In this document: positions 26,465 through 35,536 of the stretch, piece by piece
Layout of the letters: every line of letters starts with the position of its first letter
How positions within the stretch are numbered: the stretch's first letter is position 1
NCBI GenBank assembly: GCA_900545915.1
Contig: URAV01000004.1
Coordinates: 1 to 64,000, forward strand
Source: an uncultured Porphyromonadaceae bacterium
GTDB taxonomy: Bacteria; Bacteroidota; Bacteroidia; Bacteroidales; Coprobacteraceae
Length of the DNA stretch: 64,000 nt
Reading direction: 5' to 3'
Program-made: the position numbers and the translations under genes
The notes under the pieces: generated by a model
The model's input: only the letters and a program-made list of their open reading frames with translations
Told to the model about the DNA's origin: nothing
The model's database searches: none

Positions 26465-27604
26465 ATGAAAATATTACATACGATATCAGGATTGAATATC
26501 AGTAGTGGTGGGCCTACGTCTTGTACTTATAATCTTATTAAAGGTCTTCGGGATGAGGGAATAGATGCAGATATTCTAACATTGATGCCTCGGGACGATT
26601 CGGATAAGATCATTGCAGACGATTCTTTTATCAAGGCTTTGCCGAATGATGCCCGCACACCGTTGGTTTATTCGTCCAATTTCAGACGTTATTTGAGTTC
26701 CCATATCGGATACGATTTATATCATGCAAACGGATTATGGACATGTCCGACGCATTTTACGGCAGAAATAGCAAAAAAACAGAATAAACCCTGTGTGATA
26801 GCTCCCCATGGAATGCTGTATCCGCAGGCTTTACAAGTTTCTACATGGAAAAAGAAAATCGTATCGACGGTATTTCAGCGTAAAGATCTGGAAACGGCAT
26901 CATGCTTGCAGGCTACTTGTATGGCAGAACTGGAACATATTCGGGCATTCGGGTTGAATAACCCTGTTGCGGTCATACCTAATGGTTTGGCGATAGATGA
27001 TTCGTTAGAAATACGTAAAACTTCGAATTCGGTCCGTCGTTTTGCTTTCGTCGGGCGGTTGAATCGAATCAAGAATGTAGATCTCCTATTGTCCGCATGG
27101 AGCAAATTAGGAGACAAAACACGTAATTGCGAATTGTTGATTATCGGTGACGGAGATACTGCTTATAAAAAAGAATTGGAAGAGTTTGCAACTGCAAATA
27201 AACTGAATAATGTTCGTTTCTTAGGGTTTATTACCGGGAAAGATTTACAGAAATTGGTTCATTCTATCGATTTCCAGATATTACCGAGTAAATCCGAAAA
27301 TTTTGGAATGGTAGTTCCTGAAGCCCTAATCCAAGGTGTTCCGGTAATAGCCTCTAAAGGTACTCCGTGGAGTGACCTGAAAACATTCAATTGCGGCTGG
27401 TGGGTTGATAATGACATCGATACGTTAATTAGTACTTTGTTGATTGCAATTAATTTATCGGAGCAAGATCGTTTAGGAATGGGGGAACGAGGTCGGACAT
27501 TAGTACTGAGACATTATTCTATAAATTCGGTCTCATTGAGAATGAAACAATTGTATGAATGGTTAGTGTATAAAAATATTAAACCTGAATATGTATATGA
27601 ATAA
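26465..27604 (+). CDS. Family 4 glycosyltransferase (GT-B fold)
   Basis: A 379-residue GT4 enzyme. The N-terminal acceptor loop is SGLNISSGGPTSCTYNLIKG. The segment DLYHANGLWTCP with APHGMLYPQAL is characteristic of a Bacteroidota GT4 subgroup. The donor domain has FAFVGRLNRIKNVDLLLSAW and the EX7E motif at E278/E286 (SENFGMVVPEALIQG). Its 3' end overlaps the next gene by 14 bases. Its base composition is higher in GC than the preceding polymerase and acyltransferase genes. Donor unknown. Confidence 0.87.
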   Translation: MKILHTISGLNISSGGPTSCTYNLIKGLRDEGIDADILTLMPRDDSDKIIADDSFIKALPNDARTPLVYSSNFRRYLSSHIGYDLYHANGLWTCPTHFTAEIAKKQNKPCVIAPHGMLYPQALQVSTWKKKIVSTVFQRKDLETASCLQATCMAELEHIRAFGLNNPVAVIPNGLAIDDSLEIRKTSNSVRRFAFVGRLNRIKNVDLLLSAWSKLGDKTRNCELLIIGDGDTAYKKELEEFATANKLNNVRFLGFITGKDLQKLVHSIDFQILPSKSENFGMVVPEALIQGVPVIASKGTPWSDLKTFNCGWWVDNDIDTLISTLLIAINLSEQDRLGMGERGRTLVLRHYSINSVSLRMKQLYEWLVYKNIKPEYVYE

Positions 27605-28394
27605 ATTACCGCTATTGATGACCGCATCTGTCAGTACGAGAGGAATGGTAGGAGCTTGTTTTACAGATGAGGAACGAGAAAAGATGTATCGAGAGAGTTT
27701 AATGATATATGAAAAAATGTTAATAGGGGGGGGTAAAACGTATAAAATAGTATTTGTCGATAATTCGAGCTGGGATTTATCTTCTATAAAGTCGTCAGTA
27801 AAGGAAAATCCTTCTATCGAGTTTTTATCATTAGATTCTGAGGATTTTGATGTGACGAAGGGCAAAGGGTATAATGAGCTTCTACTTATAAATAAAGCGG
27901 TCGAAAAATCAGTGTTTATAAGGGAGGCGGGAGGTTTTTTTAAAGTAACGGGTAGATATCCGATATATAATATTAAATATTTTATCGATTATGCAAGTAA
28001 ATTTATATTGGAGCGCAGAGGTCATTTATATATAGATATTAAAGACCATAACCTGTATGATAGACTCGGTTTGGGATGGTGCGGTCATTCTGCAGATGTA
28101 AGGATGTTTGCTGCGAGTCTCTCTTTTTACAATGAGTTTATCGGGAGTAGATATGTAGAATTGAATGATTATAAAGGTTTATTGTTGGAAGGACTGATGT
28201 ATGATATTGTAAAATCCTTGATTCACAGGAGCGATGTTATTTGTCGTTTCAAGAAAGAACCTCATTTCGGAGGTTTGGAAGGCAGTAATGTAGCCGCTCT
28301 TTCTTTTTCGAAGAATCAAGATTCCTTAAAAGGAAAACTAAAACGTTTTTTAGGAAATATCATACGATTGTTTTTCCCTCGTTTTTGGTTTTAA
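27591..28394 (+). CDS. Possible glycosyltransferase with a G8 homopolymer; family not firmly recognised
   Basis: A 267-residue protein, starting at ATG 27591 or 27597, both inside the preceding gene. It begins with a strand (PLLMTASVSTRG), then YKIVFVDNSSWDL, which looks like a nucleotide-sugar-binding edge, and a middle region FIREAGGFFKVTGRYPIYNI that recalls GT-A capsular transferases. A classical DXD is not obvious. A run of eight Gs at 27726-27733 encodes part of MLIGGGKTYK; gain or loss of one G would truncate the protein. Its place among glycosyltransferases supports a role in the same glycan. The family assignment is weak. Confidence 0.55.
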   Translation: MYMNKLPLLMTASVSTRGMVGACFTDEEREKMYRESLMIYEKMLIGGGKTYKIVFVDNSSWDLSSIKSSVKENPSIEFLSLDSEDFDVTKGKGYNELLLINKAVEKSVFIREAGGFFKVTGRYPIYNIKYFIDYASKFILERRGHLYIDIKDHNLYDRLGLGWCGHSADVRMFAASLSFYNEFIGSRYVELNDYKGLLLEGLMYDIVKSLIHRSDVICRFKKEPHFGGLEGSNVAALSFSKNQDSLKGKLKRFLGNIIRLFFPRFWF

Positions 28395-28397
28395 ATA

Positions 28398-28949
28398 ATG
28401 GAACAGCAAATAGATTTATCTAAATATAAAAATGCTCTGACGCGGAAACATCAGATGATCAGAATGCTTTGGTCTGTTGTTTGGACGATTTTTGCCCGGC
28501 CGTTGCCACGTAGTATAGGAAGTGGCTGGAAACGTTTTTTGTTGCGGTTGTTCGGTGCGAAATTAGCTTCGACGGCAATTGTATATTCTTCTGCTAAAAT
28601 CTATTACCCTGCAAATTTGATAATGGAAGAATATAGTTGTCTTGCTTCCGGAGTGGATTGTTATAATGTGGCTCTCATAAAAATCGGGGCTAATACGACA
28701 GTGTCCCAGGGGGCATATCTTTGTACGGCGAGTCATGATATATCGGATTCTTTGAATCCTCTGGTAACAGCACCTATTATTGTCAAAGATCAAGCTTGGA
28801 TTGCTACTGATGCATTTGTCGGCATGGGAGTAACGGTTGGACAGGGAGCTGTAATCGGTGCTCGGGCTTGTGTATTTAAAGATGTGGAATCTTGGACGGT
28901 AGTCGGTGGAAATCCTGCCAAGTTTATAAAAAAAAGAGTGATAAGTTGA
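28398..28949 (+). CDS. WcaF-like colanic-acid-type O-acetyltransferase
   Basis: A 183-residue left-handed beta-helix acetyltransferase of the WcaF type. The N-terminal segment (LWSVVWTIFARPLPRS, then WKRFLLRLFGAKL) and the core (NTTVSQGAYLCTASHD, DQAWIATDAFVGMGVTVG) match the subgroup used in colanic acid and related polysaccharides. The histidine in TASHD is the expected catalytic base. It closes with VGGNPAKFIKKR. It follows the possible glycosyltransferase by 3 bases. Confidence 0.82.
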   Translation: MEQQIDLSKYKNALTRKHQMIRMLWSVVWTIFARPLPRSIGSGWKRFLLRLFGAKLASTAIVYSSAKIYYPANLIMEEYSCLASGVDCYNVALIKIGANTTVSQGAYLCTASHDISDSLNPLVTAPIIVKDQAWIATDAFVGMGVTVGQGAVIGARACVFKDVESWTVVGGNPAKFIKKRVIS

Positions 28950-28956
28950 TGTAATT

Positions 28957-30024
28957 ATGCAAGAAAGTGTAGGTGATCGAAAATTTTGGAATATTATGAA
29001 AGGCATCGGCATTATTTGTGTTGTTGTCGGACATTCAGGCTCTTGGTTGACACCTTATGTGTATATGTTTCACATGGTCTTGTTTGTTTTTATTTCAGGT
29101 TATCTATTCAATGAACGTTATGTAGGAGATTTTAAATCTTTTCTTAAGAAGAGAGGAAAATCTCTATATTGGCCGACAGTGAAATATAGGATTGCCTATG
29201 CATTGTTGCATAATGTTTTTATATTATTGTATATTTATTCTCCAGTTAATGGCATTTTTTCATATTCATTTCGAGAAACTTGTGTTGCTGTTTTAAAAAG
29301 TTTTACACTGTTATCAAATCTCCCTATAGCAGGAGCTCTTTGGTTTGTTCCGTTTCTTTTAATTTCTCTGATATTTTTTTGCTTAGTACGTAAGTTCGCT
29401 ATTTATCTGAATCCTGATAAAATAGAATTTATAACCTCTGTTTTTTTAATTGGTGTTTTTGTTTTGGCATGGTTACTTTATTGTAAGGGTGTAACTTATA
29501 GTTGGGGATTAAGTAGTTTTTTTGTTCAACCGGTATTGTATGGTGGATTTCTAATAAAGAAAAAGAATGTTCATGTGAAATATAATCTTATTTTATTCAT
29601 AATTTCAATTATTATTCTTTTTGAAGCTTATCAGATTTCCGGAAGGTTTGTGGATTTGGCTTCCAGTACTATTGTAAATCCTTTTTTCTTCATATTTGTT
29701 TCTACTGTAGGAATATACGTATCATGGTGTTTATCACATCTAATAATGAATAATGATTATTTGGCATCAGCGGTTGCATTTGTCGGAACATATTCATTGC
29801 ATATAATGGCGTTGCATTTTTTAGCTTTCAGAGGAGTTTCGTATATATATGTTTGGATTCATGAATTGCCTTTAACAAAGATATCATCTGCAATTTATTT
29901 AGATAAAAATTGGTGGTTGGTTTATTCATTTGTCGGAATTATAATGCCTGTTATACTTATGAGAACATATAAATATATTGCAAAAACTATAAAATCTCAA
30001 ATAAAATGCTTGATATTTCGGTAA
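28957..30024 (+). CDS. Membrane acyltransferase, acyltransferase-3 family
   Basis: A 355-residue polytopic membrane protein. The first motif, KGIGIICVVVGHSGSW, carries the family histidine, and MFHMVLFVFISGYLF and GALWFVPFLLISLIFF are further family-type segments. Proteins of this family O-acylate polysaccharides or lipids at the inner membrane. The 3' end overlaps the next glycosyltransferase by 19 bases. The acyl donor and site are not deducible. Confidence 0.8.
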   Translation: MQESVGDRKFWNIMKGIGIICVVVGHSGSWLTPYVYMFHMVLFVFISGYLFNERYVGDFKSFLKKRGKSLYWPTVKYRIAYALLHNVFILLYIYSPVNGIFSYSFRETCVAVLKSFTLLSNLPIAGALWFVPFLLISLIFFCLVRKFAIYLNPDKIEFITSVFLIGVFVLAWLLYCKGVTYSWGLSSFFVQPVLYGGFLIKKKNVHVKYNLILFIISIIILFEAYQISGRFVDLASSTIVNPFFFIFVSTVGIYVSWCLSHLIMNNDYLASAVAFVGTYSLHIMALHFLAFRGVSYIYVWIHELPLTKISSAIYLDKNWWLVYSFVGIIMPVILMRTYKYIAKTIKSQIKCLIFR

Positions 30025-30905
30025 TCATATTGACCTTAAATGAAGAGCTTCATATCCGTCGTTGCATAGGAAATGTAAGATCGGTGGCGAAGCGGATATT
30101 TGTCGTAGATTGTTTTTCAAAAGATCGGACAGTCGATATTGCAAAAGAGTTGGGGGCAGAAGTGTATCAGCATGAGTGGCCAGGAAATCAGGCTGCACAA
30201 TTCAATTGGGCTTTAGAGAATTTGCCGATAACAACCGAATGGGTATTGCGGTTGGACGCTGATGAGTATTTGACTTCCGGATTGATAACCGAGATGGATG
30301 AACAATTACCGAAATTGTCCGGTGATATAACAGCTGTGGTTTTCCCTTTAGGACGAGCCTTTATGGGGCGTGTTCTGAAACATGGAATTGTAAATAATGT
30401 GAAAATGATACGCCTTTTCAGATATGGGAAAGCTTGTTATGAACAGCGTTTAATGGATGAGCATATTGTTGTGAAATCGGGTCGGACAGTTCCTTTTAAA
30501 AATAAATTTATAGATGATAGTCTTCTTTCTATAAAGCAATTTGTAGACAAACACAATCACTATTCTTCTCGAGAAGCGGCTCTGTTGCTTGATGCGGAAT
30601 ATCACCTATTCGATTTGGATACAGATGATGCGTCATATTGCGAAGATGTACAGAAAAAACGTGCACAGAAAATGAAATATGCAAAGATGCCTCTATTTTG
30701 GCGTTCGTTTGCTTATTTCTATTACCGTTACGTAGTTAAACTCGGTTTTTTAGATGGTAAAGAAGGGTTTCTTTGGGATTTTTTACAAGGTTGGTGGTAT
30801 CGCACTCTTGTCGATGCAAAAATATTCGAAATAAAAAAGACTTGTGGGCAGGATACAGAAAAGATAAGAAAATATTTGAGAGATAATTACCAGATAAAAT
30901 TTTGA
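30006..30905 (+). CDS. Family 2 glycosyltransferase (WaaE/KdtX-like)
   Basis: A 299-residue GT-A enzyme beginning DISVIILTLNEELHIRRCI, with VVDCFSKDRTVDIAKELGA and the metal-binding motif D84-A85-D86 (RLDADEYLTSG). These are the marks of the WaaE/KdtX-type GT2 subgroup, which adds sugars in LPS core or exopolysaccharide synthesis. It lacks membrane helices. It starts inside the acyltransferase gene upstream and ends 4 bases before another acyltransferase. The exact acceptor is unknown. Confidence 0.85.
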   Translation: MLDISVIILTLNEELHIRRCIGNVRSVAKRIFVVDCFSKDRTVDIAKELGAEVYQHEWPGNQAAQFNWALENLPITTEWVLRLDADEYLTSGLITEMDEQLPKLSGDITAVVFPLGRAFMGRVLKHGIVNNVKMIRLFRYGKACYEQRLMDEHIVVKSGRTVPFKNKFIDDSLLSIKQFVDKHNHYSSREAALLLDAEYHLFDLDTDDASYCEDVQKKRAQKMKYAKMPLFWRSFAYFYYRYVVKLGFLDGKEGFLWDFLQGWWYRTLVDAKIFEIKKTCGQDTEKIRKYLRDNYQIKF

Positions 30906-30909
30906 AAAC

Positions 30910-31992
30910 ATGGGAGAAAACAAGGTTCATTATTATTGGTTGGACTTAGTCCGTTTTACTGCGGCATTTTTGGTTTTGATTTGTCATTTCAGAGGTGCGT
31001 TTTTTGTCGAATATACATTGTTGCCTACAGAACAGAAGAATCCTTTGATTTTTGCATTTTATTCATTAACAAGGTTAGGAAACGAAGCTGTTCTTATCTT
31101 TTTTGTTATGAGTGGATTCTTGGTAGGAGGAAAAGCGATAGAGAGGTTGCAGCAAGGTGTCTTTGATATTAAAGGATATGCTATTGACAGAACTGTTCGT
31201 ATCATGTTGCCTCTAATATCGGCATTATTGTTATTTATTCCGGTTTCTATTATTCAAAGTTTTTGTATTGATTGGAAAGCTTGGTTAGGTAATCTTTTTT
31301 CTTTACAAGGCATTTGCACTTATTCTATAATAGAACCGCTTTGGTCGCTTTCCTATGAAGTTTGGTTTTATATATTAATGGGTATAATATCTTTGTTTTT
31401 TGTGCGTCAAAAGATTGTATTTTATAAAATCTTTGCTATTCCGCTCTTATTAATATGTTTCCTTGTTTTTACAAAATTATCTCCTCATTATTTATTTATG
31501 TGGTTTATGGGAGCATTAGCATATCTTATCATTCCAAAAAAAGTTGATAAGATATTTTTGTGGGGAGGTTTTATTATGATGGTATGTTTTATAGTATTAC
31601 TTCAATTAACAAGCGGATCAAGATTGAATGAGGGAACAGCTATATCACAATATTTACCTAATCGACAAGCTCTTGAGTTATTGTTCGCTTTTTTCTTCAG
31701 TTTGTTCCTTCAACAGCTTGTAATTATTAAACCGACTAAAAAATGGACTTTAAAGCTTAATGAGATAGGTACAAAATTGGCGGCTTTTTCTTATACTCTT
31801 TATTTAACACATATATTGGTATTGCGTATGTTGGAATATTATAATGTTCCTAAAAGTGAAAGTGTCGATTTTATTTCTATTTCTTGGTATATAGGAGAGT
31901 TGAGTATAGCTTTATTGGTTGCCTATGTAGTGTATTGGTGTTTTGAGAAACGGACGGCAGAAGTGAAAAGTTGGGTTAAACGTAAATTGTAA
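30910..31992 (+). CDS. Membrane acyltransferase, acyltransferase-3 family
   Basis: A 360-residue integral membrane protein with the OafA-like opening WLDLVRFTAAFLVLICHFRG, containing the catalytic-type histidine, and a second motif VLIFFVMSGFLVGG. Later segments (LWSLSYEVWFYILMG) are also typical for acyltransferase-3 enzymes of the oafA branch. It differs clearly from the tandem pair downstream. A gap of about 80 bases with no clear terminator follows. Confidence 0.82.
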   Translation: MGENKVHYYWLDLVRFTAAFLVLICHFRGAFFVEYTLLPTEQKNPLIFAFYSLTRLGNEAVLIFFVMSGFLVGGKAIERLQQGVFDIKGYAIDRTVRIMLPLISALLLFIPVSIIQSFCIDWKAWLGNLFSLQGICTYSIIEPLWSLSYEVWFYILMGIISLFFVRQKIVFYKIFAIPLLLICFLVFTKLSPHYLFMWFMGALAYLIIPKKVDKIFLWGGFIMMVCFIVLLQLTSGSRLNEGTAISQYLPNRQALELLFAFFFSLFLQQLVIIKPTKKWTLKLNEIGTKLAAFSYTLYLTHILVLRMLEYYNVPKSESVDFISISWYIGELSIALLVAYVVYWCFEKRTAEVKSWVKRKL

Positions 31993-32071
31993 TATAGAAA
32001 TTAACTTATAAAGTATTGAATTTATAAGATCGGTGTTTTTAGCAATATTGTTATAAATAAAGTGTGAATTA

Positions 32072-33127
32072 ATGAAAGATATTCAAAAGACGAAAAGATT
32101 GCCCGGATTAGATGTAGTGAGATCTTTAGCTATTTTATTTGTTGTTGCGCAGCATTTTAATTTGAATACGGAGTTCCGCCAGACTGTTTTTGATGGAACA
32201 AATCTTTTTTTTCAAGGAATGTGTGCATCAATGTTTTTTGTTGCAGTGCCGTTATTCCTTTTATTGACGGGATATTTAAATATCAATAAACAATTATCAT
32301 TCGGGTATTATAAAGGAATTGTACGTGTCTTAGAAGCATATTTGATATATTCATTGTTGACGATTGCGTATAGATATTTTGTTAACGGAGAACATTTGAG
32401 TGTTTTATTATGGATACGCCAGATTTTAAATTATGAAGTGATTCCTTATGGTTGGTACATTGAAATGTACATTTGCCTGTTTCTTTTGATTCCGTTTTTG
32501 AATGTTATATATAAATGTTTGGATACACAGAGAAAAAAGCAAATATTGATTGTTACTTTTTTAGCTCTGACAGCGATTCCAATTTCTCTTAATTGGTCTG
32601 CAACTCAATTATTCCCAGCTTATTTCACTTCATTATATCCGGTATCATTTTATTTTATAGGAGCTTATATTCATGAATATAAGCCAAAGTTTTCTAAACT
32701 TTGGCTATGTGTTATACTTCTAATTTTATGTATCGTAGATCCTGTTTTTAATTCGATTGTACATTTAAGAGAAGGTTTTGTCTCGTTGTTTATGATACGG
32801 AACGGTCTTTTTAATACGATAACTGCAGTTATTGTTTTTCTGTTGTTTTATGATGTCGATTTCAAGTCGAAATTGATAACGAAAATATCACTTTTGTCGT
32901 TGGATATGTATCTGTGTTCATGGATATTCGATAACTTATATTATACCTATTTTAAGGCTCATTATTTTGAAAGCCAACAACAGTTTTTCGCATTTTTCCC
33001 GATTATCGTACCGTTGGTGTTTTTTTCGTCTTTCGGAGTAGCATGGTTACGGGAAAAAGTAAATTGGGGAATAAAAAAAATTATAAGTTTTTGGGATATT
33101 GGTAAACAGCTGACAATAGAAAAATAA
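32072..33127 (+). CDS. Membrane acyltransferase, acyltransferase-3 family (tandem copy 1)
   Basis: A 351-residue polytopic membrane protein with the family opening LDVVRSLAILFVVAQHF and the segment VAVPLFLLLTGYLN. The second copy follows after 19 bases. The two proteins are clearly paralogous throughout but divergent over the first ~250 residues. The last part is almost identical at DNA level: 32825-33082 matches 33885-34142 with two differences, both synonymous. Both probably acylate the surface glycan, perhaps at different sites or with different acyl groups. Confidence 0.82.
   Translation: MKDIQKTKRLPGLDVVRSLAILFVVAQHFNLNTEFRQTVFDGTNLFFQGMCASMFFVAVPLFLLLTGYLNINKQLSFGYYKGIVRVLEAYLIYSLLTIAYRYFVNGEHLSVLLWIRQILNYEVIPYGWYIEMYICLFLLIPFLNVIYKCLDTQRKKQILIVTFLALTAIPISLNWSATQLFPAYFTSLYPVSFYFIGAYIHEYKPKFSKLWLCVILLILCIVDPVFNSIVHLREGFVSLFMIRNGLFNTITAVIVFLLFYDVDFKSKLITKISLLSLDMYLCSWIFDNLYYTYFKAHYFESQQQFFAFFPIIVPLVFFSSFGVAWLREKVNWGIKKIISFWDIGKQLTIEK
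32825..33082 (+). repeat. Near-identical 258 bp block, first copy (in acyltransferase copy 1)
   Basis: This block is repeated at 33885-34142, offset by 1060 bases, with two synonymous differences (TAT/TAC early, and TTA/TTG near the end). The flanking coding DNA of the two genes is far more divergent, so the block marks a recent gene-conversion tract or partial duplication. Confidence 0.9.
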
Positions 33128-33146
33128 ATTACCTATATTAGATAAA

Positions 33147-34148
33147 ATGATAAGAGAAAAGCGGTTGGCCGGATTGGATATAGTGAGATCTTTGGCTATT
33201 TTATTTGTTGTTGCACATCATTTCGATTTGCATACTGAATTTTTGATAACACCTTTTATAGGTGTTAATATGTTTATACAGGGAGCATTTGCATCTTTAT
33301 TTTTGGTAGCTGTTCCTTTATTTCTGTTATTGACGGGATTTTTAAATACAAATAAAAAATTGACATTAACCTATTATAAAGGCATTATCCGAGTATTATC
33401 GGCTTATTTGGTATATTCTATTGTTACGATTTTATATAGAATAATTATCAATGGAGAACATTTAAGTGTTTTTTTATGGCTGTGTCAAATATTCAATTAT
33501 ACGGCCATTCCTTATGGATGGTATATCGAAATGTATATAGGATTATTTATTTTAATCCCGTTTTTGAATATAATTTATAATAACTTGGAGGAAAAGAAAA
33601 ACAAACAAATTCTTATATTGACTTTTTTAGTATTAACAGCTTTACCTCCGTTCTTTAATCAGGCAGGATATAAATTTGTGCCAGATGATTTTGTTGCGTT
33701 ATATCCGGTAACTTTTTATTTTATAGGTGCTTATATTCATGAATATAAGTTTAAGTTTTCCAAACTTAAACTATCGCTTATTTTATTGTTTTTGTGTATG
33801 TTAGATCCAATAATAAATTTAATGATGGGAAATACTTATAGATTTGTTCTTGGTGGTCGCGATTCTCTTTTTTATACAGCCATTGCAGTTATTGTTTTTC
33901 TGTTGTTTTACGATGTCGATTTCAAGTCGAAATTGATAACGAAAATATCACTTTTGTCGTTGGATATGTATCTGTGTTCATGGATATTCGATAACTTATA
34001 TTATACCTATTTTAAGGCTCATTATTTTGAAAGCCAACAACAGTTTTTCGCATTTTTCCCGATTATCGTACCGTTGGTGTTTTTTTCGTCTTTCGGAGTA
34101 GCATGGTTGCGGGAAAAAGTAAATTGGGGAATAAAAAAAATTTTGTAA
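33147..34148 (+). CDS. Membrane acyltransferase, acyltransferase-3 family (tandem copy 2)
   Basis: A 333-residue paralogue of the preceding gene, with LDIVRSLAILFVVAHHF as the catalytic opening and about ten membrane helices. It ends shortly after the conserved WLREKVNWGIKKIL segment, whereas copy 1 has about 17 extra residues. The near-identical 3' block shared with copy 1 indicates recent recombination between the two. The next glycosyltransferase starts one base after its stop. Confidence 0.82.
   Translation: MIREKRLAGLDIVRSLAILFVVAHHFDLHTEFLITPFIGVNMFIQGAFASLFLVAVPLFLLLTGFLNTNKKLTLTYYKGIIRVLSAYLVYSIVTILYRIIINGEHLSVFLWLCQIFNYTAIPYGWYIEMYIGLFILIPFLNIIYNNLEEKKNKQILILTFLVLTALPPFFNQAGYKFVPDDFVALYPVTFYFIGAYIHEYKFKFSKLKLSLILLFLCMLDPIINLMMGNTYRFVLGGRDSLFYTAIAVIVFLLFYDVDFKSKLITKISLLSLDMYLCSWIFDNLYYTYFKAHYFESQQQFFAFFPIIVPLVFFSSFGVAWLREKVNWGIKKIL
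33885..34142 (+). repeat. Near-identical 258 bp block, second copy (in acyltransferase copy 2)
   Basis: Second copy of the block at 32825-33082, in direct orientation. The pair could recombine and delete one gene's worth of DNA, about 1060 bases, leaving a hybrid acyltransferase. Confidence 0.9.
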
Positions 34149-34149
34149 T

Positions 34150-34938
34150 ATGAAATCTATGAAAGTTTCTATCATAACATGCACATATAACAGTGCGGCA
34201 ACAGTAGCCGATACGATACGTTCGGTCAATCGGCAGACCTATGACAATATCGAACACATTATCGTTGACGGGCTTTCTAAAGACGATACCATAGCCGTTG
34301 TAAAAGCCAATGCCGGAGACAGACAGCAGATTATAGAAGGGAAAGATAAGGGAATATACGATGCCTTCAACAAAGGAATATTGGCTGCTACCGGAGACAT
34401 AGTGGGAGTCCTTAATTCCGATGATTTTTTTACCGATGATTATGTTGTAGAGATGGTGGTGAAAGCGTTTTTATTACGTCCCGGAATCGATGCCGTGTAT
34501 GGAGACATTCATTTTGTAAACCCGGATAATCTTTCGAAACCTGTACGATATTACTCTTCGAGAATCTTTCGTCGGGGATTGATGCGCTTGGGATTTATGC
34601 CGGCGCACCCGTCTTTCTATGTTCGTAAAGCTTGTTACGATAAATTGGGGATTTATAAGATCGATTATAAGATCGCTGCAGATTTTGAGCTTTTATTAAG
34701 ATTTATTTTTTTGAATCATATCCGCATTCATTATCTCCCTATCGATTTTGTAACAATGCGTACGGGAGGAGCGAGTACCGAGTCTATGGGAAGTCGCAGG
34801 TTGATTATGAAAGAGCAGTTGAGAGCTTGCCGTGAAAATAATATATATACTAATATATTTATATTAAGTCTGCGCTATTGGTATAAAATTGCAGAACTGT
34901 TGGTTTCTAAACTGGTTTTCAAATTATCCGGTAAATAG
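34150..34938 (+). CDS. Family 2 glycosyltransferase (colanic-acid type)
   Basis: A 262-residue GT-A enzyme with KVSIITCTYNSAATVADTIR at the start, IIVDGLSKDDTIAVV, then DKGIYDAFNKGI and the metal-site N89-S90-D91-D92 (VLNSDDFF). This set is typical of the GT2 subgroup seen in colanic acid and other exopolysaccharide loci. The ATG at 34156 is an alternative start two codons later. It is richer in GC than the acyltransferases before it. It is the last gene of the main glycan cluster before an 850-base gap. Confidence 0.87.
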   Translation: MKSMKVSIITCTYNSAATVADTIRSVNRQTYDNIEHIIVDGLSKDDTIAVVKANAGDRQQIIEGKDKGIYDAFNKGILAATGDIVGVLNSDDFFTDDYVVEMVVKAFLLRPGIDAVYGDIHFVNPDNLSKPVRYYSSRIFRRGLMRLGFMPAHPSFYVRKACYDKLGIYKIDYKIAADFELLLRFIFLNHIRIHYLPIDFVTMRTGGASTESMGSRRLIMKEQLRACRENNIYTNIFILSLRYWYKIAELLVSKLVFKLSGK

Positions 34939-35104
34939 TCCGATCTATAATATCGTAAATCTCATGTCCTATCTTGGTTTATTATTGTCGAAATCGAATA
35001 GTTTCCGGCAGACATTCATAGATTGTGCACATTTAATTGAAAGAAAGAGAATGCGTTAGAACCTGTCTAAATTCTCCGATATGGGAACTATATGTCTGAA
35101 TTTT

Positions 35105-35126
35105 AAGACCTTGTAGTCTTTTTTTA
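35105..35126 (+). terminator. Weak rho-independent terminator candidate
   Basis: A short stem AAGAC/GTCTT with a six-base loop is followed by a run of Ts. It is about 170 bases past the last glycosyltransferase. The stem is short, so function is uncertain. Confidence 0.4.
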
Positions 35127-35528
35127 TCTGTTTTCTCCTCTGTACGTCATTTACCCGATATGTCCCTTAAACACCTTTGAGAACAGCTATCCAAAAATGT
35201 TTGTGTAAAATTCAAATAAGCTTTTAGAGAAACCGTTATTATTTCCCTGAAAAAGTCGGTATGTTGTGGAATAGGTATTTTATTCAATCTATAATCGCTT
35301 TTTGGGGGAAAGGCATAAGGTGTACCGTACGTATGTCATCTTTATATAGGTATTTTTTCGGCTTCAACCCCTGTTTTCATTAAAGAATTTTTTTAGAGAA
35401 AATAGATCGTAATCCGAAAAGTCCTATGCTTATCTTGATCTTGTTCCTGCAAAATTTAGAATAGTCCGTAAGAATATTTTAAAAAAATATTTTTTAAAGA
35501 TTTGTGAAATACAAATTAAATATTTTCT

Positions 35529-35536
35529 TATATTTG
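35529..35536 (+). promoter_or_regulatory. Candidate -7 box upstream of the initiating transferase gene
   Basis: TATATTTG matches the Bacteroidales -7 consensus. A TTTG at 35501-35504 is 24 bases upstream, longer than the usual 19-21. Transcription from here would leave an unusually long leader of about 250 bases. Confidence 0.4.
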
